This document shows, in pieces, positions 50,438-62,127 of a stretch of 64,000 nt of DNA. The notes under the pieces are model-generated. The model worked only from the letters and a program-made list of their open reading frames with translations, did not search any database and was not told the DNA's origin. Made by a program: the position numbers and the translations under genes. Where the stretch lies: the NCBI GenBank assembly GCA_032191485.1, contig JAVDOI010000004.1, positions 17,015,443 through 17,079,442 on the forward strand, written 5' to 3'. Positions within the stretch are counted from its first letter, which is position 1, and the number at the start of each line of letters is the position of its first letter. The stretch comes from Leptoclinus maculatus (lineage: Eukaryota > Chordata > Actinopteri > Perciformes > Stichaeidae).

Positions 50438-53400
50438 TCCTATACACATAGAAAAAGACTGTGAAACATAATACAGTTTCAGATTTGACTAACTAAAAAC
50501 TGTGTGGGCTTAGTATGAAGTACAAACAGCATACCTAGCAGGCATGAAGTACAACATAAATTACTGCAGTTTGTGAACCCCTTACCAGCTAATCGGAGAA
50601 AGCTGGAGTCACCAAAGATGGCTGAGGTTGTTACAGTGTTTAGTTCTTATGATTTAGGTGAGGCTTTTTGACCCATCAAATCTAATATTTCTTTTGCATT
50701 AGTAAGCTTATTTTGCTGTTGTGTATACTAGCAATCTTGTTGTTACGTCCAATCCCTAATTTCTTGTCAGCTCATACTTGGTTAGCAACTCTAAACACAA
50801 GTAACGTATTTAACGTATTTAAAGTTGTATATTTAAAATTTCCTCACCAGATATGAATGTTAGGTTTATGAGGAAGATATTCCACACCAATCAAGAACTT
50901 TAAATCTTACAATCATTTAAAAATATTTGAGTTCAGATCTTACAAACCACATCTTTCCCGCTCTTCTTTGTCCTTAAACCCAGAAGCAGCTGAAATCCGC
51001 ATGACAGACCAACACTCTCAGACATTCAGTGGATCCGGGAACACCACATCAAGCTTACAGAATAAATCATTTTTAACACTGAACTACATGGGACTAGACT
51101 TAACTCCAGAATCCTCCTTTTCGGTGAACTCCTGACACTTGTTCAAACCACAAAGCCTGAAAAACACTGGATGCTTTCCATTTGGCCATGTCAGCATGGA
51201 GCATGTTAAGTAGCGGCAAAGGCGTGAGAAATGGTTAACTGGAGTGCCAACAGCTGGTATGTTGAATCCATGGCTAAATATCTATCACATGATGAGCAAA
51301 CAGTAGCAGGTGTTGTGGCACAAGCTGCGGTTCTGCTCCTTTTTTAACGATGAGTTGTACTGGTAATGTTAATTATCAGGTCGGGTATTAGCTGCAGTAA
51401 CATGGATTTATAAATTAACTTGACATTTTATTTGTGAATACTTATTAGACTGTTTTAACATTATAAATGTTCCTTATCAATTGTATCATCTGTTCATCCT
51501 AGTGATGAACAATGCAAAAGCTATTACAGTAGACGTGTCCAATTGGCTGGAATTTCAACATGAAACGCTTAAATTTATAGCAAGTGAAGAATGAAAATGA
51601 CATTCATATGATTCTTGTTAATATGCAAATAGCAATGTTTGTTGGATTAGATCTGCTGAAAACCAGCTGGGTCAATCTCATTTACGTTTTATGTACCAAA
51701 GCAACACAAACACAGATGGTACCCAGTTTGTTTTCTGAACAGAGATTTTGTGATTACAATATGTTTCATGAACTGGACGAATTTGACTTAAGCACCATGA
51801 GATTTTGGCAATTAAAACAACTTTAACTTTATGCTAAATTAAAGTTTTCTTAGTGAACTGAAAATATCGACTTCCCTCTCAGAAGAAAACTGAGGATGAA
51901 GGAAAGTCCTTCTACTAATGCACAATCTTCACTGCAATGTTTCCAGTGCCTCTGTAATGGTTTGACAATTCTCATAAACTCATTTTATACCAATTAACAA
52001 ATAAGATTGATATAGAAACCTTTTCCTGTTAATGTTACAGATGTCAAGTGAAGAAAAATAGCCACCACATGTCATGGTATTTCTTGGGAGATAAATTGCC
52101 AATGGAGTACAAATTCATTTCCTGAAAGGCTGAGAAGCCCCGAATGTTCTAATCGTTTGGTGACGGTAAGCCTTATAGTCTCACCCAGGGTCTTTTTACA
52201 GAATGGGGAAAAAGATGTTCGAAACATTATCAACACCACTGACAAAAGATATCCTCTTCCATGTGTTCCCCTTTGTTCCTCTGCGGCGTCTTGTGAATGG
52301 ATGCTTAAGCTTTACTGGAGTCCATTTGCTGTAAATAATACAGATAGCACGTTATATTGTTCAGTGAATAGAGTGTTGACACTGAAAATATAATGAAAGG
52401 TGAAATTTGATCGATTGAAAACACCACGTGACTAACACAATGAGTTAGATTGACAATATACCAGCACAGCGCGCTCAAAGGATGCTGCCTCAGTAACTTA
52501 CTGAGCATTATTTTGATTTCCTTTGTTGATGGATATTGGCAGCTCCAATGTTACATATCTTGTTTTTGTGTTCACTTGGACTTACCTTGGATTTAGACCG
52601 ACCCTCCCTGCTGTTCTCTCATCTTCACAACTACTTCATGAGGATTGAAGAAGCTCAGATATACTATAAGTTTGTGAAACATATATTTCTTATGATATTT
52701 TGTCCTGCCTACTCTACATGTTAGATTTCTACATGTGCCATGATGCAAACCTTCCCAGATAACTTGAAGGTTGGCCACCTGTCAGGCTCTTCTCAGTGCT
52801 GCTGGTGAGCAAACACGAAGTGTAAATGAAATGCAGTGTAATAGGATGCTAACCGAAGCAGATTGGACATGTGTACACTCCTCAGCTTTAGTAACACATT
52901 TTGGTGCTACTTTCCTCACTATCCGGTGTTGAAACATTCCACCTCCCAGCAGTGAGGAACATATGCAGTTTCTAAATAAAGCTAATTCCCCAAAGTGGTC
53001 TCAATGCTGATACAACTACAGCAAATCAAACGTGTCCACTCTTTTGAATTGAAGTTGGAAGAAATATTGATTAAAAGTGTCTTTATCTTAACAAAGCCCA
53101 GTTCATGCTTAACCTTGTTACAAGCTGTAGGACGGGGATACTCAACTTGCTTTGCACGGGGGTCACTTTTGCAAAATGACAGTTAAACAAACATTGATAA
53201 TATCAGTTAAACAGTTAAAATGAATAAACATTAAAAGGCCCATAACTCATCTTGCTTTGAAATTCTTTATTTTCAATTCTGGGTTCAGGCCAGACCTCTT
53301 TTAGAGGGTCTGGGGGTTCCTCCCCTGCTAGTTTTGACAAACAAGCTCTACTGTATTAGTCTATTTTGATGCTTTTTTTTTTACACACTTTACATTGAAA

Positions 53401-53712
53401 GTACAAAAACATTTTTGTGTGCATCACTTTATTTTCATCGTAAATTAGGAAATGGTTGACGTGGCCGCTCAGCACCCTAAGTAGAGTAAGTAGAGTAGGA
53501 CAATTAATTAATTCTCTTTTTTTGTGGTTTAATCTTTCTGCAATAAATATATGTAAATTACAGTATTTAAGTATGATTGACGGCTACCTTTTCAAAAGGA
53601 TTTTAGTACCCACATTTAAAAAGAACAGCAATTGTTTGAATATTTCCTCTGTGTCTGACAACTTTAGGTATTACATGACAGGACAGGAGGATAGACAACA
53701 ACTCCAATCAAT

Positions 53713-53960
53713 TATAGATAGATAGATAGATATAAACTTTATTTATCCCCAGGGGGAAATTTGTTTGTAGCAGCAGCAAGTTACAGAGTTGAATAAAAGT
53801 ATGGAAATGCACAATATATACAGTACAATAAAATAGGAGAGCAGATATTGAATTGAAAATAGAATAAAAAAATAAGATAAAATAGAATAAAATAAAAATG
53901 CACAGTATATACAATGAATTAGAATGGTATCAAATGAACAACTAGGTAAACTAACCAAAC
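53713..53960 (-). mobile_element. LINE-type 3' end with (GATA)n tail, inverted
   Basis: (GATA)n followed by AAACTTTATTTATCCCCAGG and GGGAAATTTG is the usual fish LINE 3'-end arrangement read on the minus strand. The element continues into an AT-rich body without coding potential. Confidence 0.6.
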
Positions 53961-54394
53961 TGAACAGTAGTGCAAGGATCATGGTATTAAATTAACTAGG
54001 TAAACTCATTATACTATAAATATATATTTTTTCAAATCATCAGAAATGCCCACACAAATATTAAAATATGCCTGCTGTGCCACTGGATCCCTGTTCCAAG
54101 AACATTATTGATTAAGAGGTTTAGTCACTGCAGGCCTTCCTTCTTTTTTTAAATTTATTTATTTATTTATTTTTTAAACCCTGCCTTTCTTTTCTCACCA
54201 CAGGATGTGTTTTTGTGGAACCCCGTGCTGCTGGTCAGCTGAGTGGAGCTACAAAGGTAGTGGTGGGAAGATAATCTCCTATCAGCAATTCACAGATGGA
54301 TATCTAGATCGATCATGAAAAACAGAGGAGCAGCTTTTACAACACCTTTTTAAAAAAGGCAGGCTGACACAGTCTTATTGACAGCAACAGGACT

Positions 54395-54725
54395 ATAGGC
54401 TGGTGGGCGGCGGTGGAGCAAATCTTCCACTCAAAGGAAGATCTTAGGTTGATCATGGCTCCTCCAGTCCTTGGGCAACATACTCCTCAAGGCTGTACCA
54501 TCTGTGTTTGTGTTTGTGTGTGTGAGTGTGTGTGAGTGTGTGTGTATGTGTGTGCGTGAGTGAGTGAGTGAATGAGCATTTAGATTAGATCCTGCTGGGA
54601 AGGTTGGGACCTTGCATAGCAGCCTCTTCCATCAGTGTATGTGTTCGTGATTGGGTGCATTTTTACAAGTAGTGAAGGCGCTCTGAGTGGTCGGAAGACA
54701 AGAAGGGTGCTGTATGTCATGTCCA
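54395..54725 (+). mobile_element. tRNA-derived SINE, degenerate
   Basis: A GGTGGGCGGCGGTGGAGCAA head, CTCCTCCAGTCCTTGGGCAA, a TGTGTGAGTG-rich middle, AGGTTGGGACCTTGCATAGC, CCTCTTCCATCAGTGTATG and GGCGCTCTGAGTGGTCGGAA in this order match an abundant teleost SINE layout. The A/B boxes are decayed, so it is unlikely to be transcribed. Confidence 0.7.
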
Positions 54726-56033
54726 AGGTCATTTGCCATCTTGTAGCATTTCATTGTATAGGACAAGACAAAATGTTGTATATTTATGGTGGTTGTATTT
54801 GCGGATAATTATATAATCAATGACATGATTACAATATTAACATTTTACATTGTTTTCCCTTCATAACTTTCTTTTTCACTTACCGTAGTTTATTATCTTC
54901 TGCCGTGTTTAATTGTGGCTGCAGCCCCAGGAGCATGCAAGGTCACTGAGCCTTGACAGAGCCTCAGCAGAAGTCCTGTTTGAATAACAACATATTGTTT
55001 GCTACTGGGGAGCTCCCAGTTGCCTAGGAGATGCAGTAGATCCTGACAGACACTTGGATCTGATGCTGTGTGATGACAAATTTGATGGTTGAGTCTTTTT
55101 GCAGTTGACAGTCGGCAACGTTTTCCACATATTCGAGAGGCTGAAAACAGCCTTTTCTGCGATTTTAGCTTTAAAATCACTTAAATGATTAATTGATTAT
55201 CTACATTTTCTGTCGATCAACATACCGATTAGTCGACTAATTGTGTTTCAGCTCTTCTCTTTTTAATGTGAAATGAGCCCAGATTAAAATGCATAAAGTT
55301 ATCAGCCTGAATGAGTATAGAAAGCATTATAATAAGCATACTAAAATTAGATCCAGCACTGCATTGAGTTGTAGACTGAAAGAATATGTTCTAGATTTGG
55401 GACTTGATCGTTGGTCAAACGCACTGATCACACCACTGATCACTCCAGCCAGGCGGCAAGACCCACATGTAGGCTGTAACATAGGGAGGTTGTCTTATTC
55501 ACCTCTTCAGCAACAAGCCAGCCTGTTTTCTATTTTTCAATTCTAGAGGCGGCAACTTTCTTTGCCGCCTTATTTGCTGGGGTTGGTGTTGCTGATGGCC
55601 CAGGTTTAGGCTTTCTTCTGTTACAGTTGGAGCTTTTTTTCAATGATGGACCAGTCAATTGCAGCAGCAAGTCTTGACTTTGGACCATGGTTCCTTTTTT
55701 CCATGCACGATGTCTGTATTTTGTGTATATTATCATAAGTGACATGAACTCTTCCCCTCAACATAAAACCTTTCCACTTGCACTTTCGGTTTGGGCATAC
55801 GCTGGAGATTATTTTGTCCATTTTGTCCTCTGGATCTGAGTCTCATGTTGCTTTACAAACTCACATATAAAAGTGCTGTTAGACTACCTACAGATTACTT
55901 ATGGTAGTATCATAGTATAGTATAGGACTGTCGCAATACAAGCTGGCAGGCCACAACCGAGCGCTATGCTTACGTTTTTTCTTTTTTAAATTATTTTCAA
56001 TGAGGCGACAGCCTTAATAGTATAATGTGACCA

Positions 56034-56069
56034 TGTTTGTTTGTTTGTTTGTTTGTTTGTTTGTTTGTC
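56034..56069. repeat. (TTTG)n microsatellite
   Basis: About eight TTTG units. Confidence 0.9.
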
Positions 56070-57276
56070 CTCGGAGCACACTCAACCTTCATTAGGAAAT
56101 ATTGCAAGGCGATTGAAAGATTTTGTGTAGATCACTGCTGTACTAACGGTTTTCCGACATATTCACTGGTTTTTGTTGGTATTTTATTATCTTTAGCATC
56201 ATTATTTGCCGCTCAACACTGAAAGTCGACAGCAAAATATGATGAACGAGTCATGACGTCAATCTTAAGCAGCAACTATCCTAATTTATGAATGACAAAT
56301 CCTTTATTTAAATTTCTTTAGCACAAGATATATGTCAATTAGAGACCAAAACAAGGCTTAGTTGGTGCTCCACAACCAGCCATTAATGCAAAGATGACAT
56401 ATTTGAACATAGACACAGACTGATATCAATGCGGCGATGTGATCTGTAGTCATGTATTCAGCAGGAATGTGCTGAGAGCCTACTGAGAGTCTCTACAGGA
56501 TAGGATGCTGGCTTTGATCCCAGCTCTCGACCTTTTCCAGAGGAAGTAGTCCAGAATGAGCCTCTTCATGTTCCTGGCCCTTCTTCTTCCTGGAGCTGGC
56601 TGGGGCTCAGTTATTCCATCTGGACTTGCTACCTAAAATGAACCACTCCAAATGTGTGGCTCACAGTAGTCCCCAACAAAGCACTATTTACTTCAGTGTC
56701 GATCTTTTATTAGTGTAGCCTTTAAAAGATAAAAGAAAATTAAACTATATGTTTGTTTTTATCTTCTATCTGTTTTTAAAGAGTTACATCTTAAATAGGG
56801 ACACATGGGCTTGTGGTTGAGAGCCACAGACGAGGTTGGGAAGCCGGAAATTCATTTCTTTTTTTCATACTGATTTCATCACATTGGATTACAGTAGATA
56901 TCCTGAACCTCATGACTGTAATAAGATAATTGTTGTCATCCTAGGTTAATGTTAATGAAACCTCATATTGGGTGTTGCATATTGTTTGCTGTGCCTTATA
57001 AAGAGCAAGAGAAAATCCTGCCGGTGGGAGCTGGAGGACATCTTTTTAAAGTGGCAACAGGCCATCGTTTATGATTAAATCTATACATTAATACAGGTTG
57101 ATGTATCGTTACACCCATAATTAGCACTGTAAGTGGACATTGCTATTCTATGTAAGTATGTAAGAAGTATTTTGGTACACTGTATATCTTCTAATCAAAT
57201 TTTCAACCAGGTTCAGTTATAAGGAACAAGTGTATGCGTGCACCACTGTATGCTTGCTTGTACTTGTATGAAAGAG

Positions 57277-57481
<205 letters not shown>

Positions 57482-57767
57482 TATTGACGCGCACTATTTT
57501 ATATAATGTAGTGTTCCAACTTTAAGGGGCGCCCTTTACTCAAATTGAGTTTCTCAAAATGTTTGCGTGAGTCCCTCCATTTTATGAAAATGCTCAATAA
57601 TGTTCAGATGTTTTGAATGCCACCAGTAATGAAATTGCTTTCAAGGAAACATTATAGGGTAATACTTTGGATAAATCTTCACAATGAAAAGGCTGAATTT
57701 GATAGTTGTACTACATTTATTTACTAAAGCAATTGCTCGATGCTGAAATTAAGTTATTCTCCTGTAC

Positions 57768-57832
57768 AATAAACTTTATTTATATAGCACAAGAAATGCA
57801 GCACAAAGTGCTTTATAATAAAATAAAATAGA
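57768..57832. repeat. Teleost interspersed repeat fragment
   Basis: ACTTTATTTATATAGCAC followed by GCACAAAGTGCTTTATA is a frequent fish repeat motif; the rest of the element is not recognisable. Confidence 0.55.
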
Positions 57833-60360
57833 ATGAACAATGAACATAATGCAATTGTTTTCCTTGATGGAGTGAAAATATTTCTGCCTTCCCTTTTAAT
57901 TTGTTTGTCATTCACCTTAATGGACTATCATCCGTCATCAGGCTGTCTACACACACAGTATTATACTGAGCTGCACCACTGAGCTGAGCACAGAATCAAT
58001 GCAAAGTACTCGACTCTGTGGTGATGCATTATCACATAGTGCATCTACTGTGCATGCAAGAGCTGGTTTTTTTTTAAATTGAAAAACAATATCCACTAAA
58101 GTGCAACAAACATTGGCTGTGTCGCGTAACGCCGCAACGTTTAATGAATGTCATTTTGATGCCTGTTGGACCTTGCAAACAGAAGAATCAACTTGATAAC
58201 CACACCCAGCTCACTGCTGGCCACACCCCCCACTCACTCATTTGAAATGGTTTAAAGGTGTGTAGGATTTGGCAGCACCTAGCAGTGAGGTTGCAGATAG
58301 CAATCAACTGAAACTTCTCCAAGTGTGCCAAGCATGTAGAACTATGGTGGCCGACGTGAAAACATGAATGGCCCCAAAGCCAGTGTTTTATTTGTCTGGG
58401 CCAATGTAGAAAGATAACAAAGAAACATATGAAGAGGTCCCGCTCCTGTAGATATAAACAGCTCATTCTAAGCTAACGAAGACACAATCCTTATTTTCAG
58501 GTGATTATGCGCTAAAGAAAACCTACTTATTGATATTATATTCCAATTCTGCCAATACATCCCCCTAAATGCTACATGCATACTGGTCTTGTCACATGTC
58601 CATGAGAATCGCAGGTAAAACAAGGAAAGAGGCAATTCATGTAAATAAGGTGCATTGTGCAGACTTAATCTTCCACATCTTTTGTCATGTCTGTATCTGT
58701 AGCGTTTGGTGGAACACTTTTTGGGTATGTCGTTTGGTATTACATCTAAATAACCCCCCAAATTTTCTTTCTCCTCCTGTGAAAGCGGGGGGGTCGCTGT
58801 CACCGCCTTCACTGCGTCACCACAAAGCAGCTGAAGAATTATGGAAGCTTAACTGCTAAAAACACACACACACACTTCAGAAGAAAATCTCTTCTTTATT
58901 AAAAACACAGCCTTGGGAGAGAAGCTATTACTAGGAGCAATTGCTGGCTTAAGAAGACAGACGTGTGATGCTCAAATTAAATTGTATTTTGCAGTTCAGT
59001 TGCTTTCATCTTTTTTTATTAAGTCTTTGGTTGAGCATGTATAGTATGATGTAGCTACACCTACAGATTCTGGAGTTTGTTGGATAAAGCAGTATGCTTT
59101 TCAGGTAACGAACGCATGTGTGTCTGTGTGTCTGTGTGAGTGTGTGTCAGCTACAACAGCACTGCTTTTGTATGTTTGATCTGGTGGTGGTGGTGGTGGT
59201 GGGAGGAGGAGGAAGGGAATGTGACTCAGTTGAATACATAGTTCAACATATCCTGGTATTAGTCACATTAAGAAAAGATCCAGGATTCAGCTCCTCGTCT
59301 TTTCTCCCCATTGACTCATAATAGCAACCGTTTAATTGATTTTGCCCACGCAGTCTACAGTTTTTTGTATTTAGAATTTTTTGATCCTACTCAGCCAAAC
59401 CTCTCATTCAGTCACAGGCATAATGGTGGACTGTGTTGGCAGATGAAGTGGACTGTTTCCAGAGTTAGAGGTTAAAAAAAGCTCTGGGGCCTCATATGCT
59501 AGAGTTATGATGTTGTAAGGTGACTTGGAAAGATATTTTCGATAATGGTCTAAAGTTGAATTTCTCCAAGTCAAACCCCCATAGGATGATTTGACATTTG
59601 AGTTTATGTCAGTTGGTTCGTATTAGTGTATTTGTCTACATCAGTGTGTGTGTGTGTTTGCTCTATGTTTGTGTGTGGGCACCATCTGCTGGTCACATTT
59701 GGCAACACTTCATACAACAGCTGTGTTTCTGTTCGTGAGCTCATTGCCGTGACCCCTCCTGACCCCTCCCAAATAAATCTGTACTTTGGCAGTCGGCCCA
59801 TCAGGCTCAAGAGCCCTTATATTTCACTACTGTAATGCCTCATAAAAATGGATGCAGAATGACAAAGAGACATAATGACAAGATGAATGATCAATGTTTG
59901 ATCATTTCTTTCTGATTTGCCATGAAGATGTTAATGTTCTTAAGATACTTTACAGACACAATTAAAAGGCAGTAATTGTGCACTTTTGCAGTATAATCCA
60001 AGTCTCGTTTATCCAGTTGTATGCTCAGTACTTCCAAAGACGCAGGCTCAACCATGAGACTGTGTTTTGAATAATAAGGTTTTAGTGAAGATGCATGTGT
60101 TTGGGACGTGGTGAGCATACGCCTGGATAAACAAGACTTTGATTGTACTGCACGAGTTGTGTGAGATTTTGTATAGTTTTGCTGTTGTTAACCTAGACCC
60201 CATTTACTTCAATTCATCAAGGAATTAATCGTTTTTTTGCATTCACCGTTCGCCACCGAGCCATTGTAGAAATCTTTTTTTTTTTTTTTTCAAGAATTCA
60301 AGGAAACGCGGTAATTGATACACAAAAAGTATTCCTTTACGTATTAATCACATTACTCAG

Positions 60361-60379
60361 CCCCCCCCCCCCCCCCCCC
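60361..60379 (-). repeat. C19 homopolymer (G19 on the minus strand)
   Basis: Nineteen consecutive C, with an interrupted T run about 80 bases upstream. Its length is uncertain in any assembly. Confidence 0.9.
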
Positions 60380-61767
60380 ATGGCACAACACTAGCAATAA
60401 CACTGATTAAACCTATACGTAGTTAACAAGTGAGTTAACATCTTCTGTTCTTAACACTTCACATGTTGCTGTGGTTGAACAGACAAAAGGAACCCAGACT
60501 TATTCAACGTAACACATTGTAGTCACACTAGTTTGATTCACAAATTGTCTCTGATAATTGCAGTGCAGAGATGGTACATCTTAATAACAAAGAGTTTAAA
60601 AAAAAAGTAAAGTAGTTTGAACACTTTGAATAATGGATGAAGCAGTGATAGAGAATACAAATCCAGTGCATGTTTCACAGTTCAATTCTATTTTTCTGAT
60701 GTGGGAGTTATACAACTGAGACAGAAATGTATTGATTTCACCAGCCCTGTTCTCAGATCATAATTAGAGTCAAAATATACCAGTATAAGGATCATATTTG
60801 CTTTCGTCTGCTGCCATCTTGAGCGGATTAGTGATAAGCATCAAGACAAATACTCCTGTCACCACATATGCAGATGAACCCTGACACAAAGCCAACCACT
60901 GACAACCTTTCTGATCTTTGATTGAACATTGTGTGAAGTTGTGTAATGGATGAATGAAGTATGAGAAGAGTATTAATGAACTGAACTGTTATCTGTGTAA
61001 AGTAGGGGCAACTTGTATTTACAGCATACTACTTATCAAGGGAAATGTTTAGGTACAAGCAGATTTAGGACTTTAGTTTGTGTATCTTGGCTGAATTCAC
61101 AAGGTTTTGTTTTGGGTAGAGGAGGTTTGGGCTGTCTGTGGGTCATAGGTGAAATTCTCTTTGATCTGTTTTTCCACCTCCCCTCAGCCCAGTTGGGAAA
61201 GTAGTATTCACTTAAGATACGACTAAATGTTTAAGTGACATTTCTGGGGTTCCTGTTATCTTTTATCTCAAGAGGGCTCTGTTTTTAGACAGAGAGGGGC
61301 CCTACTGACCAACATAATGAAAATCTATCCAAGCTGCAGCCTCTCAGCGCAACACAGGTCTGGCTTGTGTCTGCACAGGCAGAGCTGAAGTCGCTGCTTA
61401 ATGTTTGTGCACTGATGAGGAAGGAAACAAATGCAAACTGATGCGCTTGGCGGTTTCCAGTTTACTCCTATGTGAGTGGTGGACACAGCTAGTTCACCCG
61501 AGGTACGAGCTAACAACGCTATAATTCAGGCCTGGCCATATTTAGGCAGGACTCAGTGTTCTGTAAACAGAGCTTACTGCTGAGGGGAGGGCTCACTCCT
61601 GCACTCGTGTCCATGTCCATCAACAGTGCTTTTACATAGCTCTGTTGTGAACGATAAAGAAGATTCTTAAGCTGCATAGTAAAAGTGGATTTGAAGAATT
61701 TAGAGACTCCCACAGGTGTCTCTGAGTATGTAGCGCATCATTACAAGACAGACTTACGAGTTATTAC

Positions 61768-61857
61768 ATGAATTCCCTTGAAGAATACTGCTGCTTTGAG
61801 ATGGACAACCTGGACTACCTGACAGGACTGCGAGGGTTGCACAAGAGATCAGCGTAA
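61768..61857 (+). CDS. 29-codon ORF before the PDE4B3/D5-like start: upstream ORF or alternative N-terminus
   Basis: ATG 61768 reads MNSLEEYCCFEMDNLDYLTG, continues LRGLHKRSA and stops at 61857, 34 bases before ATG 61892. A donor-like GTAAGA begins at 61854, and splicing there would leave two bases of a codon, the phase shared by all three PDE4 N-terminal exons here. It may be a translated upstream ORF, an alternative short N-terminus or chance. It does not match any PDE4 N-terminus I know. Confidence 0.3.
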   Translation: MNSLEEYCCFEMDNLDYLTGLRGLHKRSA

Positions 61858-61891
61858 GAGACCAGGTTTCGTCAAAGCCTTATACAGCAGT

Positions 61892-62127
61892 ATGAGTGAG
61901 GCCGTCTTGGAAAGCTCTGGGGAGACTGGTTCCTTCCCGCTCAGCAGCACTCGGCCCATCAAGCTGAAACCACAGTCAACGTCTGGATCACCCTGTGGAT
62001 CCCCAAGGATGTCCCCCTGCAACTCTCCCCGAAACTCCCCCCGGCACTCTCCTTTGCTGTTCCGCAAGCTCCTCATGAACCGCAGCATCGCCCTGCAGAG
62101 GCGCTTCACCTTGGCACACACACCCAG
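61892..62127 (+). CDS. pde4c: pde4c first coding exon, PDE4B3/PDE4D5-like SP-rich N-terminus
   Basis: ATG 61892 (A at -3) opens 78 codons and ends in a donor (CCCAG/GTAGTA) two bases into a codon. The C-terminal half carries SGSPCGSPRMSPCNSPRNSP, then LLFRKLLMNRSIALQRRFTL and AHTP, closely following the PDE4B3 (SPRNSPCFFRKLLVNKSI) and PDE4D5 (QRRFTVAHT) N-termini. Six Ser-Pro pairs spaced four residues apart are candidate proline-directed kinase sites, and RRFT is a candidate basophilic-kinase site. The first 30 residues (MSEAVLESSGETG...) match no isoform I know, and the RACK1-binding stretch of PDE4D5 is not visible. The shared regulatory and catalytic exons are beyond the window. Confidence 0.88.

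Noticed and set aside
54205..54257. Exon-like segment with acceptor and donor in the large pde4c intron
   Set aside because: Stop codons in the readings tried and no similarity to PDE4 N-termini; at best a non-coding exon.
55530..55821. Basic minus-strand ORFs (Lys/Pro-rich)
   Set aside because: No domain, no splice signals and no start context; probably chance or old repeat.
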